A DNA stretch of 64,000 nt from Pseudomonadota bacterium (GTDB taxonomy: Bacteria; Pseudomonadota; Alphaproteobacteria; Dongiales; Dongiaceae): assembly GCA_021792365.1 (NCBI GenBank), contig JAJYUT010000003.1, forward strand, positions 186,001-250,000, given 5' to 3'. Each line of letters opens with the position of its first letter. Position 1 is the stretch's first letter. This document shows positions 26,304 to 37,300 of the stretch, piece by piece. A program made the position numbers and the translations under genes. The notes beneath the pieces are model-generated. The model saw nothing but the letters and a program-made list of their open reading frames with translations. It was not told the origin of the DNA and ran no database searches.

Positions 26304-27218
26304 TTGTTCGCAGCGCCACCAGTAGCGGACGCCAGAGTGTTCGCGCGCATTCCGGACCGCTTCCGATCCAAAGCGCGCTCATCCGCATGGGTGGAAGCCC
26401 AACGCGGGGGTCGTCCGACTGAATGCTTCCTGGAAGGCCCATCCTTCGACAGACAAGGCAATCTCTATGTCGTCGACGTGCCATGGGGGCGCATCTTTCG
26501 CATCTCGCCCCAGGGAGAGGTGGATCTCGCCTTCGAATATGACGGCGAGCCCAATGGTCTCAAGGTCCACAAAGACGGCCGCGTTTTCATCGCAGACTTT
26601 CGCCGCGGGATCCTGCAGCTCGACCTTCAGTCGGGAACATTGACGACCGTTGTAGACCGAATCGGAGTCGAGCATTTCAGGGGCGTCAACGACCTGATTT
26701 TTGCCGGCAATGGCGATCTCTACTTCACCGACCAGGGTCATAGCGGGCTGCACGATCCCAGCGGCAGGATCTATCGGTATAGCCGCGACGGTACCCTCGA
26801 GATCGTGCTTGAAGGCATCCCGAGCCCTAACGGACTGGCATTCTCGCCAGACGGCAAGACGCTCTACGTGAATGTCACGCGGGACAATGCAGTGTGGCGC
26901 GTCCCCCTCTTCGGACCGGCAACGCCCTACAAGGTTGGTGCCTTCATCCGACTCTCGGGAGGCACAGGTCCGGACGGCTTGGCGGTAGATGAACAGGGTG
27001 GGCTCGCGGTTGCGCATCTCGGACTTGGCTGCGCCTGGCTCTTTGACGTGCATGGCGAGCCGGTTGCCCGGATCCGGAGCGGCGCGGGGAGGGCCGTGAC
27101 CAACCTGGCTTTTGACGCCACCGGGCGCAAACTACTCTACATCACTGAAGGCGATAGCGGACAGGTGCTGGTCGCAGATGTGCCCGTGGCAGGACTGCGC
27201 CCCTTCTCTCATAGCTAA
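26304..27218 (+). CDS. SMP-30/gluconolactonase-family lactonase
   Basis: A 304-residue six-bladed beta-propeller hydrolase. Metal-site residues expected for the family are visible: Glu in CFLEGPSFDRQGNLYVVD, Asn in RGVNDLIFAGNGDLYFTD, Asn in PSPNGLAFSPDGKTLYV and Asp in GPDGLAVDEQGGLAVAHLG. The family opens sugar lactones, which suits the product of the uronate-dehydrogenase-like enzyme. The start is a TTG at 26304, 3 bases after the LacI gene; a weak start but no better one keeps the N-terminal blade. Confidence 0.85.
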   Translation: MFAAPPVADARVFARIPDRFRSKARSSAWVEAQRGGRPTECFLEGPSFDRQGNLYVVDVPWGRIFRISPQGEVDLAFEYDGEPNGLKVHKDGRVFIADFRRGILQLDLQSGTLTTVVDRIGVEHFRGVNDLIFAGNGDLYFTDQGHSGLHDPSGRIYRYSRDGTLEIVLEGIPSPNGLAFSPDGKTLYVNVTRDNAVWRVPLFGPATPYKVGAFIRLSGGTGPDGLAVDEQGGLAVAHLGLGCAWLFDVHGEPVARIRSGAGRAVTNLAFDATGRKLLYITEGDSGQVLVADVPVAGLRPFSHS

Positions 27219-27265
27219 AGCCGACGGGATCCGCTCCCATCAACCCAGGACGAGGGCTGCTGAAA

Positions 27266-28222
27266 ATGGCCAGGACGCGTTTGATTGTCGACACGGATCC
27301 GGGCATGGACGACGCCGTGGCCCTGCTGACGGCCTTCGGATCTCCGGACGAAACCGATGTGCGGATGATCACGACCGTCGGCGGAAACGTTCCGGTTTCG
27401 CTGTGTACAGCCAACGCCCTACGGCTGTGCGAACTAGCAAACAGGCGCGATGTGAAGGTTCATGAAGGCTGCCCAAAGGCGCTCCTGCAGCCGAGCAACG
27501 CCGTTTTCCACATTCATGGAAATAGCGGGCTAGGCAATGCCAGCCTTCCGGAGCCGACACTGGCGGCAGCACGCGGCCACGCCGTGCCTGCCATCATCGA
27601 AGCGATCCGCAATTCAACAGAAAAGGTCACGATTGCCGGCCTCGCTCCCCTCACCAATATCGCGCTCGCCCTCACGATGGCGCCCGACATCAGCGAGAAC
27701 ATCCAGGCGATTGTCGCTATGGGCGGCTCGTTCCATGGCGGCAATATCACGCCCTATGCGACCTACAATTTTCACAGTGATCCGCATGCTGTGCACATCG
27801 TCCTCAATTGTGGAGCACCCGTCGTGATGATGAGTCTTGAGGTCGCCCGGCAGCTGAGGCCGGATCCCGCTTGGCTTGCGAACCTCGCGGGCGCTGACAG
27901 GCCAGCTGGTCAATTCGTCTCGGAGCTGTGGCGCGGCTCGCCGCTTTGCTTCAACGACGCATCGGTCATCCTGTACATCCTCGATCCGGCGCTCTTTCAG
28001 TGCGAGGACATCCGCGTGGAAATCGAAATGAACGATGTTGTCCGGCTGGGGCAGATTCGGCGCATCCAAGGCGAGCACAACGTGCGGTTTGCGAGCGCAG
28101 TTGACCGAGAGGGCGCCTTCCGACGGATCGATGCCGCGCTGCGATATTCAAGGTCTGCAGACTCTGACGCGAGGCCGGACGTCTCGCTCCTGAGCCGATC
28201 AGAACGCGACGGCCTGCCATGA
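27266..28222 (+). CDS. Inosine/uridine-preferring nucleoside hydrolase family protein
   Basis: A 318-residue nucleoside hydrolase. The calcium-binding N-terminal signature is RLIVDTDPGMDDAVAL, followed by VTIAGLAPLTNIALAL, IVAMGGSFHGGNITPYATYNFHSDPHA and a late Asp in FNDASVILYILDP, all typical of the IunH fold. It splits N-glycosidic bonds of ribonucleosides. The ATG follows GAGGG. Together with the ADP-ribosylglycohydrolase in the facing operon, it suggests the transported compound may be a nucleoside or other N-riboside. Confidence 0.87.
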   Translation: MARTRLIVDTDPGMDDAVALLTAFGSPDETDVRMITTVGGNVPVSLCTANALRLCELANRRDVKVHEGCPKALLQPSNAVFHIHGNSGLGNASLPEPTLAAARGHAVPAIIEAIRNSTEKVTIAGLAPLTNIALALTMAPDISENIQAIVAMGGSFHGGNITPYATYNFHSDPHAVHIVLNCGAPVVMMSLEVARQLRPDPAWLANLAGADRPAGQFVSELWRGSPLCFNDASVILYILDPALFQCEDIRVEIEMNDVVRLGQIRRIQGEHNVRFASAVDREGAFRRIDAALRYSRSADSDARPDVSLLSRSERDGLP

Positions 28223-28375
28223 TGGTCAATGTCCACATCGGGTCAAACTGAGCCTTCCGGCCACCTCGTCCGCAGGTCCGGTTCGCCTTCGACAGCCGAC
28301 CTACCCAGCTGCCGGCAGTTCGCCCCGATGGGTGTGCCACGTACAGCCCTTCGGAAGGCGCCAAGCGGTAGAGAG

Positions 28376-31300
28376 CTATTGGAAGAGGCTATTGAGCGCG
28401 TTGGCGTAATTGTCGTTTGCGACATAGTCCCGCAAGCCGTGGGTCATCGGCGTGCTGTTGAGCCGGGTCTGGTAGCTGCTCCAGCGGGTGCCGAACGGCG
28501 TCAGGCCGACCCTCGCGTCCTGGATGCTCGGCACAAAGACGCGGCGTTGCGCGTCGCGTAGAACGACATAGATCACCGACCCATCACGCGACTGATAGGT
28601 CGCCCCGCGCAACTCGCCATAGACGTGCGAATTCACTCGCCATTGATCGAGCGGTCCGGTCGCAAAATCCGGAAGCAGATGTTCGGGCAGTTGCCCTTCG
28701 TTCTGGGTCAGCGCCCGCTCGACGTCGGCGCGATTGACGAAGGCGGAGAACTCGGCGCCCGGTGCCAGATGGATTCCTTGCTCGAGGTGGCCAAAGAAGG
28801 CCCGCTCCATCACGTCTGGCTGCAGGTCGCGGACGCCGCGATCCGCCGCCCAGCGCGACAGCGTGCCCTGAAACTCGGCGCCGAGGTCGACGACGCTTTC
28901 GTTCACGAATTGCGTTTCGGCCGCGACCCGCATCTCCATCATCTGGTCCGGCGTAATCTCCCGTCCGCCGTAGACCAGCCGGATCGGCCCCTTGCTGATC
29001 AGCCCGCCGGTCATTGCGATCGCCGCGCGCCATACGCCGTGCTCGCCGCTCAGATAGAAGGTGCGCGGCACGACAGTGCCGAGGCTGGTCTCCTGGAAGG
29101 CCACTAACGACACACGGCCGTCCGGTCCGCGGAACGGCTCTGTCACATGATAGCGCTGGCCGCCGACCTCGATGGTGATGCGCGGCAGCAGGTCGTTGGC
29201 CGCGAAGAACTCCGCATCGCCCGGTGTGCCGGCGCGCGGCCGCTGCACCAGATAACTGCCGTCGATCCGGTTCAGCAGGCTGAGCGGCTCGGTCATCATG
29301 CTGGTGAGCGGATGGCGGTCCAGCGAGTCGGTGTGATCCGTGACCGCCCCGCCCTGGCGCGCGATGGCGCTGCGGGCGCCATTGAGTGCGGCACGCGCCC
29401 GCGCGCCGTCGACGCGTGCCGCAGCCACCAGGTCGCGGATGGTTATGCGCGCCGTCGGGTTGATCTGCAGCAGGGCTTCGGCCGCGAGTTGCGCGGCGCT
29501 GGGCATACGCGTATTGCTGCCGCTCTCCGACGGGACGCGCCCGGCATGAAGATTGACGTAGCGCGCCACGTCAAGGAGGTCGATGCCTGCGAGGTCGGGA
29601 TGGATGTTCACCAGGGCCTCGGCGGCGGCCAGCGCCAGGTCAGCCTGGATGCGGTCGATCGGATCCAGCAGGCCGCGCAGCAGACCGATGGTCGCGAGCT
29701 GCCGCCGCGTGGCCGCATCACTCACCGGCTGCTCGAGCCACCGGGCAAAAGCGGGATCGCCTTCGAGCTGGGCAATCCCTTCCCCATAAGCGCGCGCTAC
29801 GCCATCGCCCGATTCCCCGAGGACGACCTCCGTGTCCGAGCCGGTGCGCGATCCGGATGGAGCACGCGGCAACGTGTTCAACACGGTGTCCGCATTCGGA
29901 TCAGCCGACGGGCGGGGCGGTGCGGGAGGTTCGCCCGGCGCGCCGGGAGCGCCGCCCGCCGCTTCCGATGATGCGGACGACGAGCCCTGTGCCGACAGGT
30001 TATCGTTGGCCGCGCTGCGGGCTTCGCCACCGCCGAAGAAGGCACGGTTCAGCACGTTGACTGCATCCTCTACACCTTTCAGGTAGGCCTCGGCCCCGCC
30101 TTCAGGATACCGCTCCTGCAGCATCTTTTTCACGTCGGAGATCTCTGCACGCCTGTCGTTGATTTCCACCGTCGCGCGCACAATCGCTTCGAGCTGCGCC
30201 AGGTCGATGCGGGCGATCTTGGCCGCGTCCAGCGCGCGCACGAAGTATTTCGCCGCCTTGCCGGCCAGCTTGTCCAGATCGCCGCCGTGGCTCAGTTCCT
30301 TCAGCATGTTGGCGATCTGCTCGATGAAGCTCTGCCGCGCCTGGCCCACGGTCAGCGGCACGTTCAGCTCCAGCGGGTCCTTAGACAGCAGGCTGTCCAC
30401 GGTGATCGCGCGCTTGGCGGCCTGTATGGTTGTGACGACGTGCTGGATGGCCGCCTGTGTGTTGTACGCCTCCTGGGCATAGAACAGGGCGCGCGACTGG
30501 GCATTGCGGATCTCCTGCGCCAGCGCCTCCTTGCCGGCCGCGTCCGCCGCCGCCTGGTGCCGCGCGATCAGGTCCGCAATCTCCACAAGCGTCTTCTCAT
30601 AGAGCCGGTTCTCGGCGGTGATCCCGATGTCGGATTCCGGAACCGAGCCTTTGAGGTGCGCCTGCTCCGCCTCGATCGCCTCACGCAAGCTGCGGAAGTC
30701 CGACTCCACCTTGTCGAGCATCTTGGCGATATCGGCGTCCTTGGCAGGATCGCTCGCCTCCTCCACCCGCGCGCGGTAGGCCGCCCATTCAGCATCGCTT
30801 AGATACTTGCGGGCAGCGAGATGCGCGTACGAATCCTGCAGCCAGGCATCTAGCTTGCCGCCGGCGTAATTGAGGTGCTCGGTTGCGGTATAAGCGTTGG
30901 TGTCGAGCGTGATTCCGGTTTCACGGCCACCGATATCCATCGCGGCGCCCCAGCGCGCGCCGAAGCGGGCGTTGAACAGGATGACCGCCAGCTGCGCCTT
31001 CGGCCCGACGAAGCTGATATCATAGTCGCTGGTGAGGTTGGTCGAGCCGAAGGCCTGCACGTCGCCGCCGAGCTCGGCGAGGATTTCATTCGCCAGCCTG
31101 TCGACCACCGATTTGCGCAGTTCGACCAGCCGCCGCATCTGGCCTTCGCTGATTTCGTTCTTCTGGTAGGCCTTGCGGGCGGCCGCCCAGTCGCCGCCGA
31201 ACTGCTCCATCAGGCGGCGCGCGGGGATGTGATATGCATCGACCCACTGCTGATAACGCACTTCGCCACCGCGCGCGTCAGCGCGCTCGGCGAAGCTGCG

Positions 31301-34300
31301 ACCGGCATTGCCGGTGCCCCCTCCAGTCGGGATGCCGAGCGCCTTCTTGCCCGCATCACTCGCGACATGGGTGGCACGCAGCAGCGAAACCACCATGAGG
31401 TTCTCGAAGAAGGTCTCGCGGCTGATCGAATTGCTGCCGAGCGCGCCGTTGAGGGTGGTGAGCAGCGCCGCCTCGCCCACCACGTCGAGCGAGCGCGCGA
31501 GCCCATCGAGCTCGGAGCGCAAGCGACCGGCGAGCAACCGCTCCAGGCTCTTGCCCAGCCTCTCGAGGCCCGCGCCCTTCACCTTCAGCACGCCCAGGGT
31601 CAGGAGGTTGTGCCCGTATTCCGCCAGCATCGCCCGGCCCGACCAGAATTCACGCGAGGTCAGCAGCTCCGGATCGAGGGCGACGCGCGCGAGGCGCGAC
31701 AGGCCGGTGAAGGCTGCGGTTTCGACCGTGAGGGCAATGCCCTGAGCGGCCAGCGTGCGCACGCCTGCCTTTGTCAGCTCGGTAGCGAGCGACTTGCCCA
31801 GCCGTCCGGCAATGCCGCCGGGGATCGCAACCGTGGCGGTCAGCTCCGCCACATGCGCGGCGTTCAGGATCTGGTCGGTCTTGCCCAGCACGCCTTCTTG
31901 GGTGATCTGGGCGAACTCGCTGGCGACGCTGGTGGGCGTAACGCGCACGTGCTCCGGGATCGCGTATTTCCCGTCTTTGAGGAAGCCGTGGCGCTCCAGC
32001 AGCGTGCGGTCTTCGGTCGAGAGCGATTCCGGCGGATTGTTGGCGGCGCGGATGAGGACCGAATTGATCCGCGCCGTCTCGACGATCGCGCCCTCCAGCG
32101 CGTTCTGCGTCTCCGTCATCCCGATTACGAGATTGTAGGCCCGGGCCGGACCCGCGCGATACCACGGCACGTCCAGATAGTTCACAAACGCGTTGATCTC
32201 GCCCGAGAGCGAGGCGTCGCGCAGCTTGACCAGCGACGAGAACGCCTTCTGCGCGTCGCCGCCCTGCCGCGCTAAATCGAGATCGCTGAGCCATCCGTTC
32301 ATCTCGTTCTGCGGCATGTGCGAAGCCAGTTCTCCCGCCGTCGCCCGGTAGGTCGCGCCGAAACCGGTGATCTGCTGCACCATTTCGGAAAGGGCATTGC
32401 TCGGCTCGACCACGCCGTTGAGAACCGTGACTTCGTGCTCGACCAGCTTATTCAGCAGCTCCGTTGCGGCCGACCCCGGCCGGGTCGAATCCTCGAACAC
32501 AAGCTCGGCGCGGCGGCGTTCATAGTAGGCAGCGTCACGCTGCGTGATCCGCGTTTCCAGCCAATGGTCCTTGTACGCCTCCGGGTTTTTCCTCAGGTCC
32601 CGGCCGCTCGGCGCCCGTGCGGTCTCCACCAGCAGCCGCTCGCGCGCGCCCTCCGCCTGGTAGCTGCCGCCCTGTCGCCTCGCCTCACGCCGACGTTCCC
32701 ACAGATCCTCCGCTGTTCCGCCGGGCTCGACGCTGATCAGGTTCCTCTGCGCGGCCCGGATCGCCTCGTCGCGCGCGGTCCTCGGCACAAGCGCGCCGTA
32801 TTGACGCACACGCGGGTCGACCTCGCCGGCAAGCGGAGCGAAGCTGAGCTTGAAATCGGTGATGCCGTCGCGCTCGGCGCGCAGGATGTCCAGTTCCACC
32901 AGCGCCTTGTCCAGTTCGGCGCTCTTGGTCGCATCCTCGTTGATTGTCTGCGCGAGGCCGCCGAACCTGGCGCGTATCTCGGCAAGCTTGTTATTGATCT
33001 TGCCGGTCGCCGCTGCCTCCGCTTCGGTGATCTGCTGCAGCCACCGGTCGGGTTGCAGCATTGTCGCCTGTACGCTCCAGCGCAGGCGCTCCAGCATGCG
33101 CAGTTCGTTGCGGCGCTGGGCCGCGGTGGCGCCGGCCTTGGCATCTGTGAGGGCGCGATTGAGCGCCTGGCGCGCGACCGGCTCCCGCTCCTTGACGTAC
33201 TGATCGATTACGCCGGTCAGCTGCGGCGCGATGCGTCCGATGAAACCGCCGAACAACGCGCGCTGCTCGGGCGAGAGGTCGGGCTGCGCCGCGCGCCGCC
33301 GCACCATCTCCAGCAGCGCGGCGGACTGGCGCAGCCCGGCGAGGACGCTCGCATTGTCCCTGGTCGCGTTGGGATCCAGCAGCTCCGCAACGTGGCGTGA
33401 CAGCGCACGCTCCGCCAGGTCCAGCCGGCCCATCGCCAGCGCGTCGCGCGCCAAGCCGGTGAAGCCTTCCTTCGGCGCCAAGCCGTCGGCCAGCGCCCTC
33501 TCGAGCTTCTCCACCTGATCCAGCTGCTTCGACAGCGCATCCACCCGCTCGATCTCTGCCGCCAGCGCCGGGTTGGTCTGGACGGCAGCCGCCAACGATT
33601 CGCGCGCCGTGCCGATCGCCTCACGCACTTGCGCGCTGCCGACGGCGTCGGCCGGCTGCCCGGCCAACGCGAATGCCTTGCGGGCATCGAGATAGGCGCC
33701 CAGCGCCTGCGCGTCCTCCGTTGCGGCCGACATCTGGCGCAACCGCTCGATCAGTGCGAGCGCAGCCGCATTCGCACCGCCTTCCAGCATTGAATCAATC
33801 GCCAGTAGTCCGGCAGGCAGGCGAAGCCCCTCCGGCACTTCCCCCAGGGCCCGGTCAATGCGCTCCTTTTCCACCGTTTCAGATGGGTCGGTAAGCGCGA
33901 GCCGGAGCTTCTCTCCTTGCAGCACCGGATCATCGGGCTGGCGCCGGATTGCTTCATCGATCAGGCGCCGCGCCGTCGCCAGATCTGCTTTAGCGAGCGC
34001 CGTGCGCGCCCTCAACAGGCTGGCCGCCGCGGAGAGGGCGGGATCGCCGCTTTGCGACAAGCGCTCGAGCGCTTGATCGCGCTCGTGCTCCAGTGTCTCC
34101 AGCGATCCAAGCGCGGCGCGCGCATTGCCGTCGAGTACGGTCCACGCGGAGCGGATGCGATCCAGCGCCGAGAGCAGGGCCAAGTCGCGGTCGGTCGGAG
34201 ACAAATCCTGTTCGGCGCCGGCGCGCCGGATGCGCTCGAGCGCGCCGGCCGGATCGCCGGAGCCGAGCAGCGCCGCCGCTTCCCGCAGGACCAGCTGCGC

Positions 34301-37300
34301 GGCTTCGCTCTTGAGCGCACCCGTTTGCTCCTCGGATGCGCTCTTCGCAAGGGCGGAGATCTCCTGTTGGAGCAGCTTTATGCTCGCCAGCCGCGCCTTG
34401 CCAAGGCGGTCGGCCAGTTCCGGCGTGGCAGCCTGCAGCGCCTCCAGGCTCGCCGCCAGGTGGCGCAAGGTCTGCGCCCGCTCCGCGCCCTGCGCACCTG
34501 TCTGCGGCCGGCTTTTGGCGAGGCGCGCCAATTCCTGTTCGTATTCGGTGACGAGCGGAGCCAGGTCTCCGCCATCGAGCGCCGACAAGGCCGCTAGTTC
34601 GCCGAGCAGTGCAATCTTGGCGTCTGGCTTGTTGACGCTCTTGGCGATCTCCGCACCCAGCTCTTCGCGCAGGCTCTTCGCCAGGTCGCTGAAGCGCGCT
34701 GTCAGTTCCTCATTCAGGGACTCGTTCCGCTCGATCGCCGGGTCGCGCAGCAGCGCTGTCAGCGCGTGCGCGCGGGCCATGTCGATTGACCGGCCGGCAG
34801 CCGCGCCCGCTTCCGCTCGCGCCAGCGCTGCCGCGCGCGCCAGCACCTCGTCGAGGAAGATCTCAGCATTGTTGCCATCGACGAACTCGAGTGTCTTGTC
34901 GAGCGCATTATGCGTGATCTCCTCGGCCTTCTCGGCCCCCAGCAGCGCGGCGATGCCGGTCAACGCCTGGCGCACGCCACTTGCGCCGATGCCACCGCGC
35001 AGTGCAGGCAGCACATCCTTGTCGATCCAATCGAGGAAGGCGATTGCGGGATCGGGCACCGCCGGCTGCGACGCATGCTCCGGCTTTCCCTGCGGTTGCG
35101 CCTGCCCGCTTCGCTCCCGCGCGATCACGCCGTAGCGCGCGACGTAGCGCGCGACCAGCTGCTCGCGCTCCGCGATGTGAGCCTGCCACGCGGCCGAGCC
35201 GGGCGTGAGTGCGAGGCCCTTCTGGTCCTTCTCGAATATCTGCCTTCGCAGTTCCGCCAGCTCGGGATGGCTCTCGAGCGCCTGGGCCAGCGTCTTCTGC
35301 TGTTCGGGCTCCACCCGCGACGCCGTCTCGAAACCGGTTTCCGTCGGCGCTGCCGGCTGATCCGAGGAGAGTGCCGTGAGCGCCGTCTCGATCTCGCCCT
35401 GCGCGATCTTCAGCTGCTCCGACCGCGCGCGCAGCTTCTCGGCCTCCGGGTCGTCTTCCGGCAGTGACTTGAGCCGATCGTTGATCTCCAGCCGCTCCCG
35501 GATGATCCGGTTCTGCCGCCCCGACAGGATCGCCTGACGGTCCTCCTTGGACACCGACTCCGTCACGTTCGAAAGAGGTGCCTTGACTGGTTGCGGCGGC
35601 GCCACTGCGTCCGGCTTCACCGGCGCTTCCAGCGTCTTCTCAATGCTGGCGATGCTGGCCTGGATGGCGTTGCGCGTCTGCGCAAGGGCTGTGCCCTGCA
35701 GGGACTGTGCGCCGACCGCGACGATCTGCCGGTCCAGTCCCTTGGCCTGCTCCGCCAGCACGTCGCGGTTCTGGGTGAGCGCCGCCTCGACTTCCGGCGA
35801 CAAGGTGACCGGCGCGGTGGCGACCGGCGCGGTGCTGCCGGTCCGCGGCTGCAGTTCGATCTCCTGCGGCGCCGGGTCCGGTGCCTTCGGCGCGACCTCT
35901 GTGAGCGCATTCTCGATGTCCACATAGGCGGCTTCAAGCGAATTGCGCGTCGCGGTCAACGCGACCGCTTCCGGTGTCCAGCCGTCGATCTCAGTCAGCC
36001 GTTCGTCGATGCCGTTGATGTTCTTCTCGAGCGCCGCCGCGGCGGACTTGAGCTGCTTGGTGCGCTCCTTGGCATCCTGCTTCGGCGGCTCGATCTTCAC
36101 GACGGCGGCATCGACGCCTTTCAATGCCGCCTGCAGGCCGTCGCGCGTGGCGATCAGGCCAGGCACCACCGGATGATTGTCGGGCAACTCAAGCAGCGCG
36201 GAGTCAAGGTCATTGATGTTGCGCTCGAGCGCTTCGCGCGCGGAATTCAACTGGTCCGTATGCAGCCTGGCCTGCGGCTTCTTCAGCTCCGGCTCGACGA
36301 GCGCCGCGTCGACGCCTTTCAGAGCCGCTTCGAGCCCGGTCCGCGTCGCGATCAGACCCGGAGCCACCGGGTGATCGTCCGGCAGCTCCGCCAGGGTGCC
36401 GTCGAGATCGTTGATGTTCTTCTCCAGGGCGGCGCGCGCATTGTTCAGTTGCCGGGTGCGGACCGTGGTCTCCTGCGTTTTCTTGTCGGCCTTGACGATC
36501 GTCGAATCGACATCCTTCAAGGCTGCCTCGAGGCCGTGACGCGTCGCCGTCAGGCCGGGCACCACTGGATGATTGTCCGGCAGTTCCGCCAGCGTGGCAT
36601 CGAGATCGTTGATGTTCCGCTCCAGCGCCCCGCGGGCGGCGTTCAGCTGTGCGGTGCCGGCCTTCGTCTCCGGCTTCTGCTGTTGCGTCCTGACGATCGC
36701 GGTATCGACGCTCCTCAGGGCAGATTCCAGTCCGTTCCGCGTGGCCACTAGGCCGGGTACGACCGGGTGGTAGTCCGGCAGCTCCGCCAGCGTGGTGTCG
36801 ATATCGTTGATGTTGGTTTCGAGCGCGGTGCGCGCGGCGTTCAGCTGTTGCGTGCCGACCGTGGTCGCCTGGGCACTCTGCTCGGTCTTGACGATGGCGG
36901 AATCGACGCCTTTCAGCGCGGCTTCGAGTCCGTTTCGCGTGGCCACCAGGCCGGGCGCCACTGGATGGTTGTCCGGCAGCTCCGCCAAGGTGGTGTCGAG
37001 ATCGCTGATGTTGGCTTCCAGCGCATGGCGCGCGGAGTTCAGCCGGTGGAGATCGCTGCTGTGCGACCGCGCCGCGTCAAGGCTGGGCGGCGGCCGCAGG
37101 TCCGCGATCTTGTCCCGCTCCGCCTGTTGCGCGTCCGCCTTCTTGAACTCGCGGTCGAGGCCGGCATTCACCCTGCCCTTGCCCGCTTCGCCGGGCGGCG
37201 AGGGCCCCGCGCCCGATACCCCGGCCGCCTGGCGGTTGCGTTGGATCTCTTCCAGGGTGGCCACCGTCTGGTCGCGCGCCATGTCCCACATCTTGCCCAC

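Noticed and set aside
28223-28375. Immunity gene or terminator behind the giant gene
   Set aside because: The 153 bases hold no convincing open frame, and the only hairpin seen (ccttcggaagg) is too small and lacks a T run.
35855-37042. Regularly spaced repeats as a possible CRISPR array
   Set aside because: The period is 198 bases, in frame and protein-coding throughout; units are not short repeats separated by unique spacers, and no cas genes are present.
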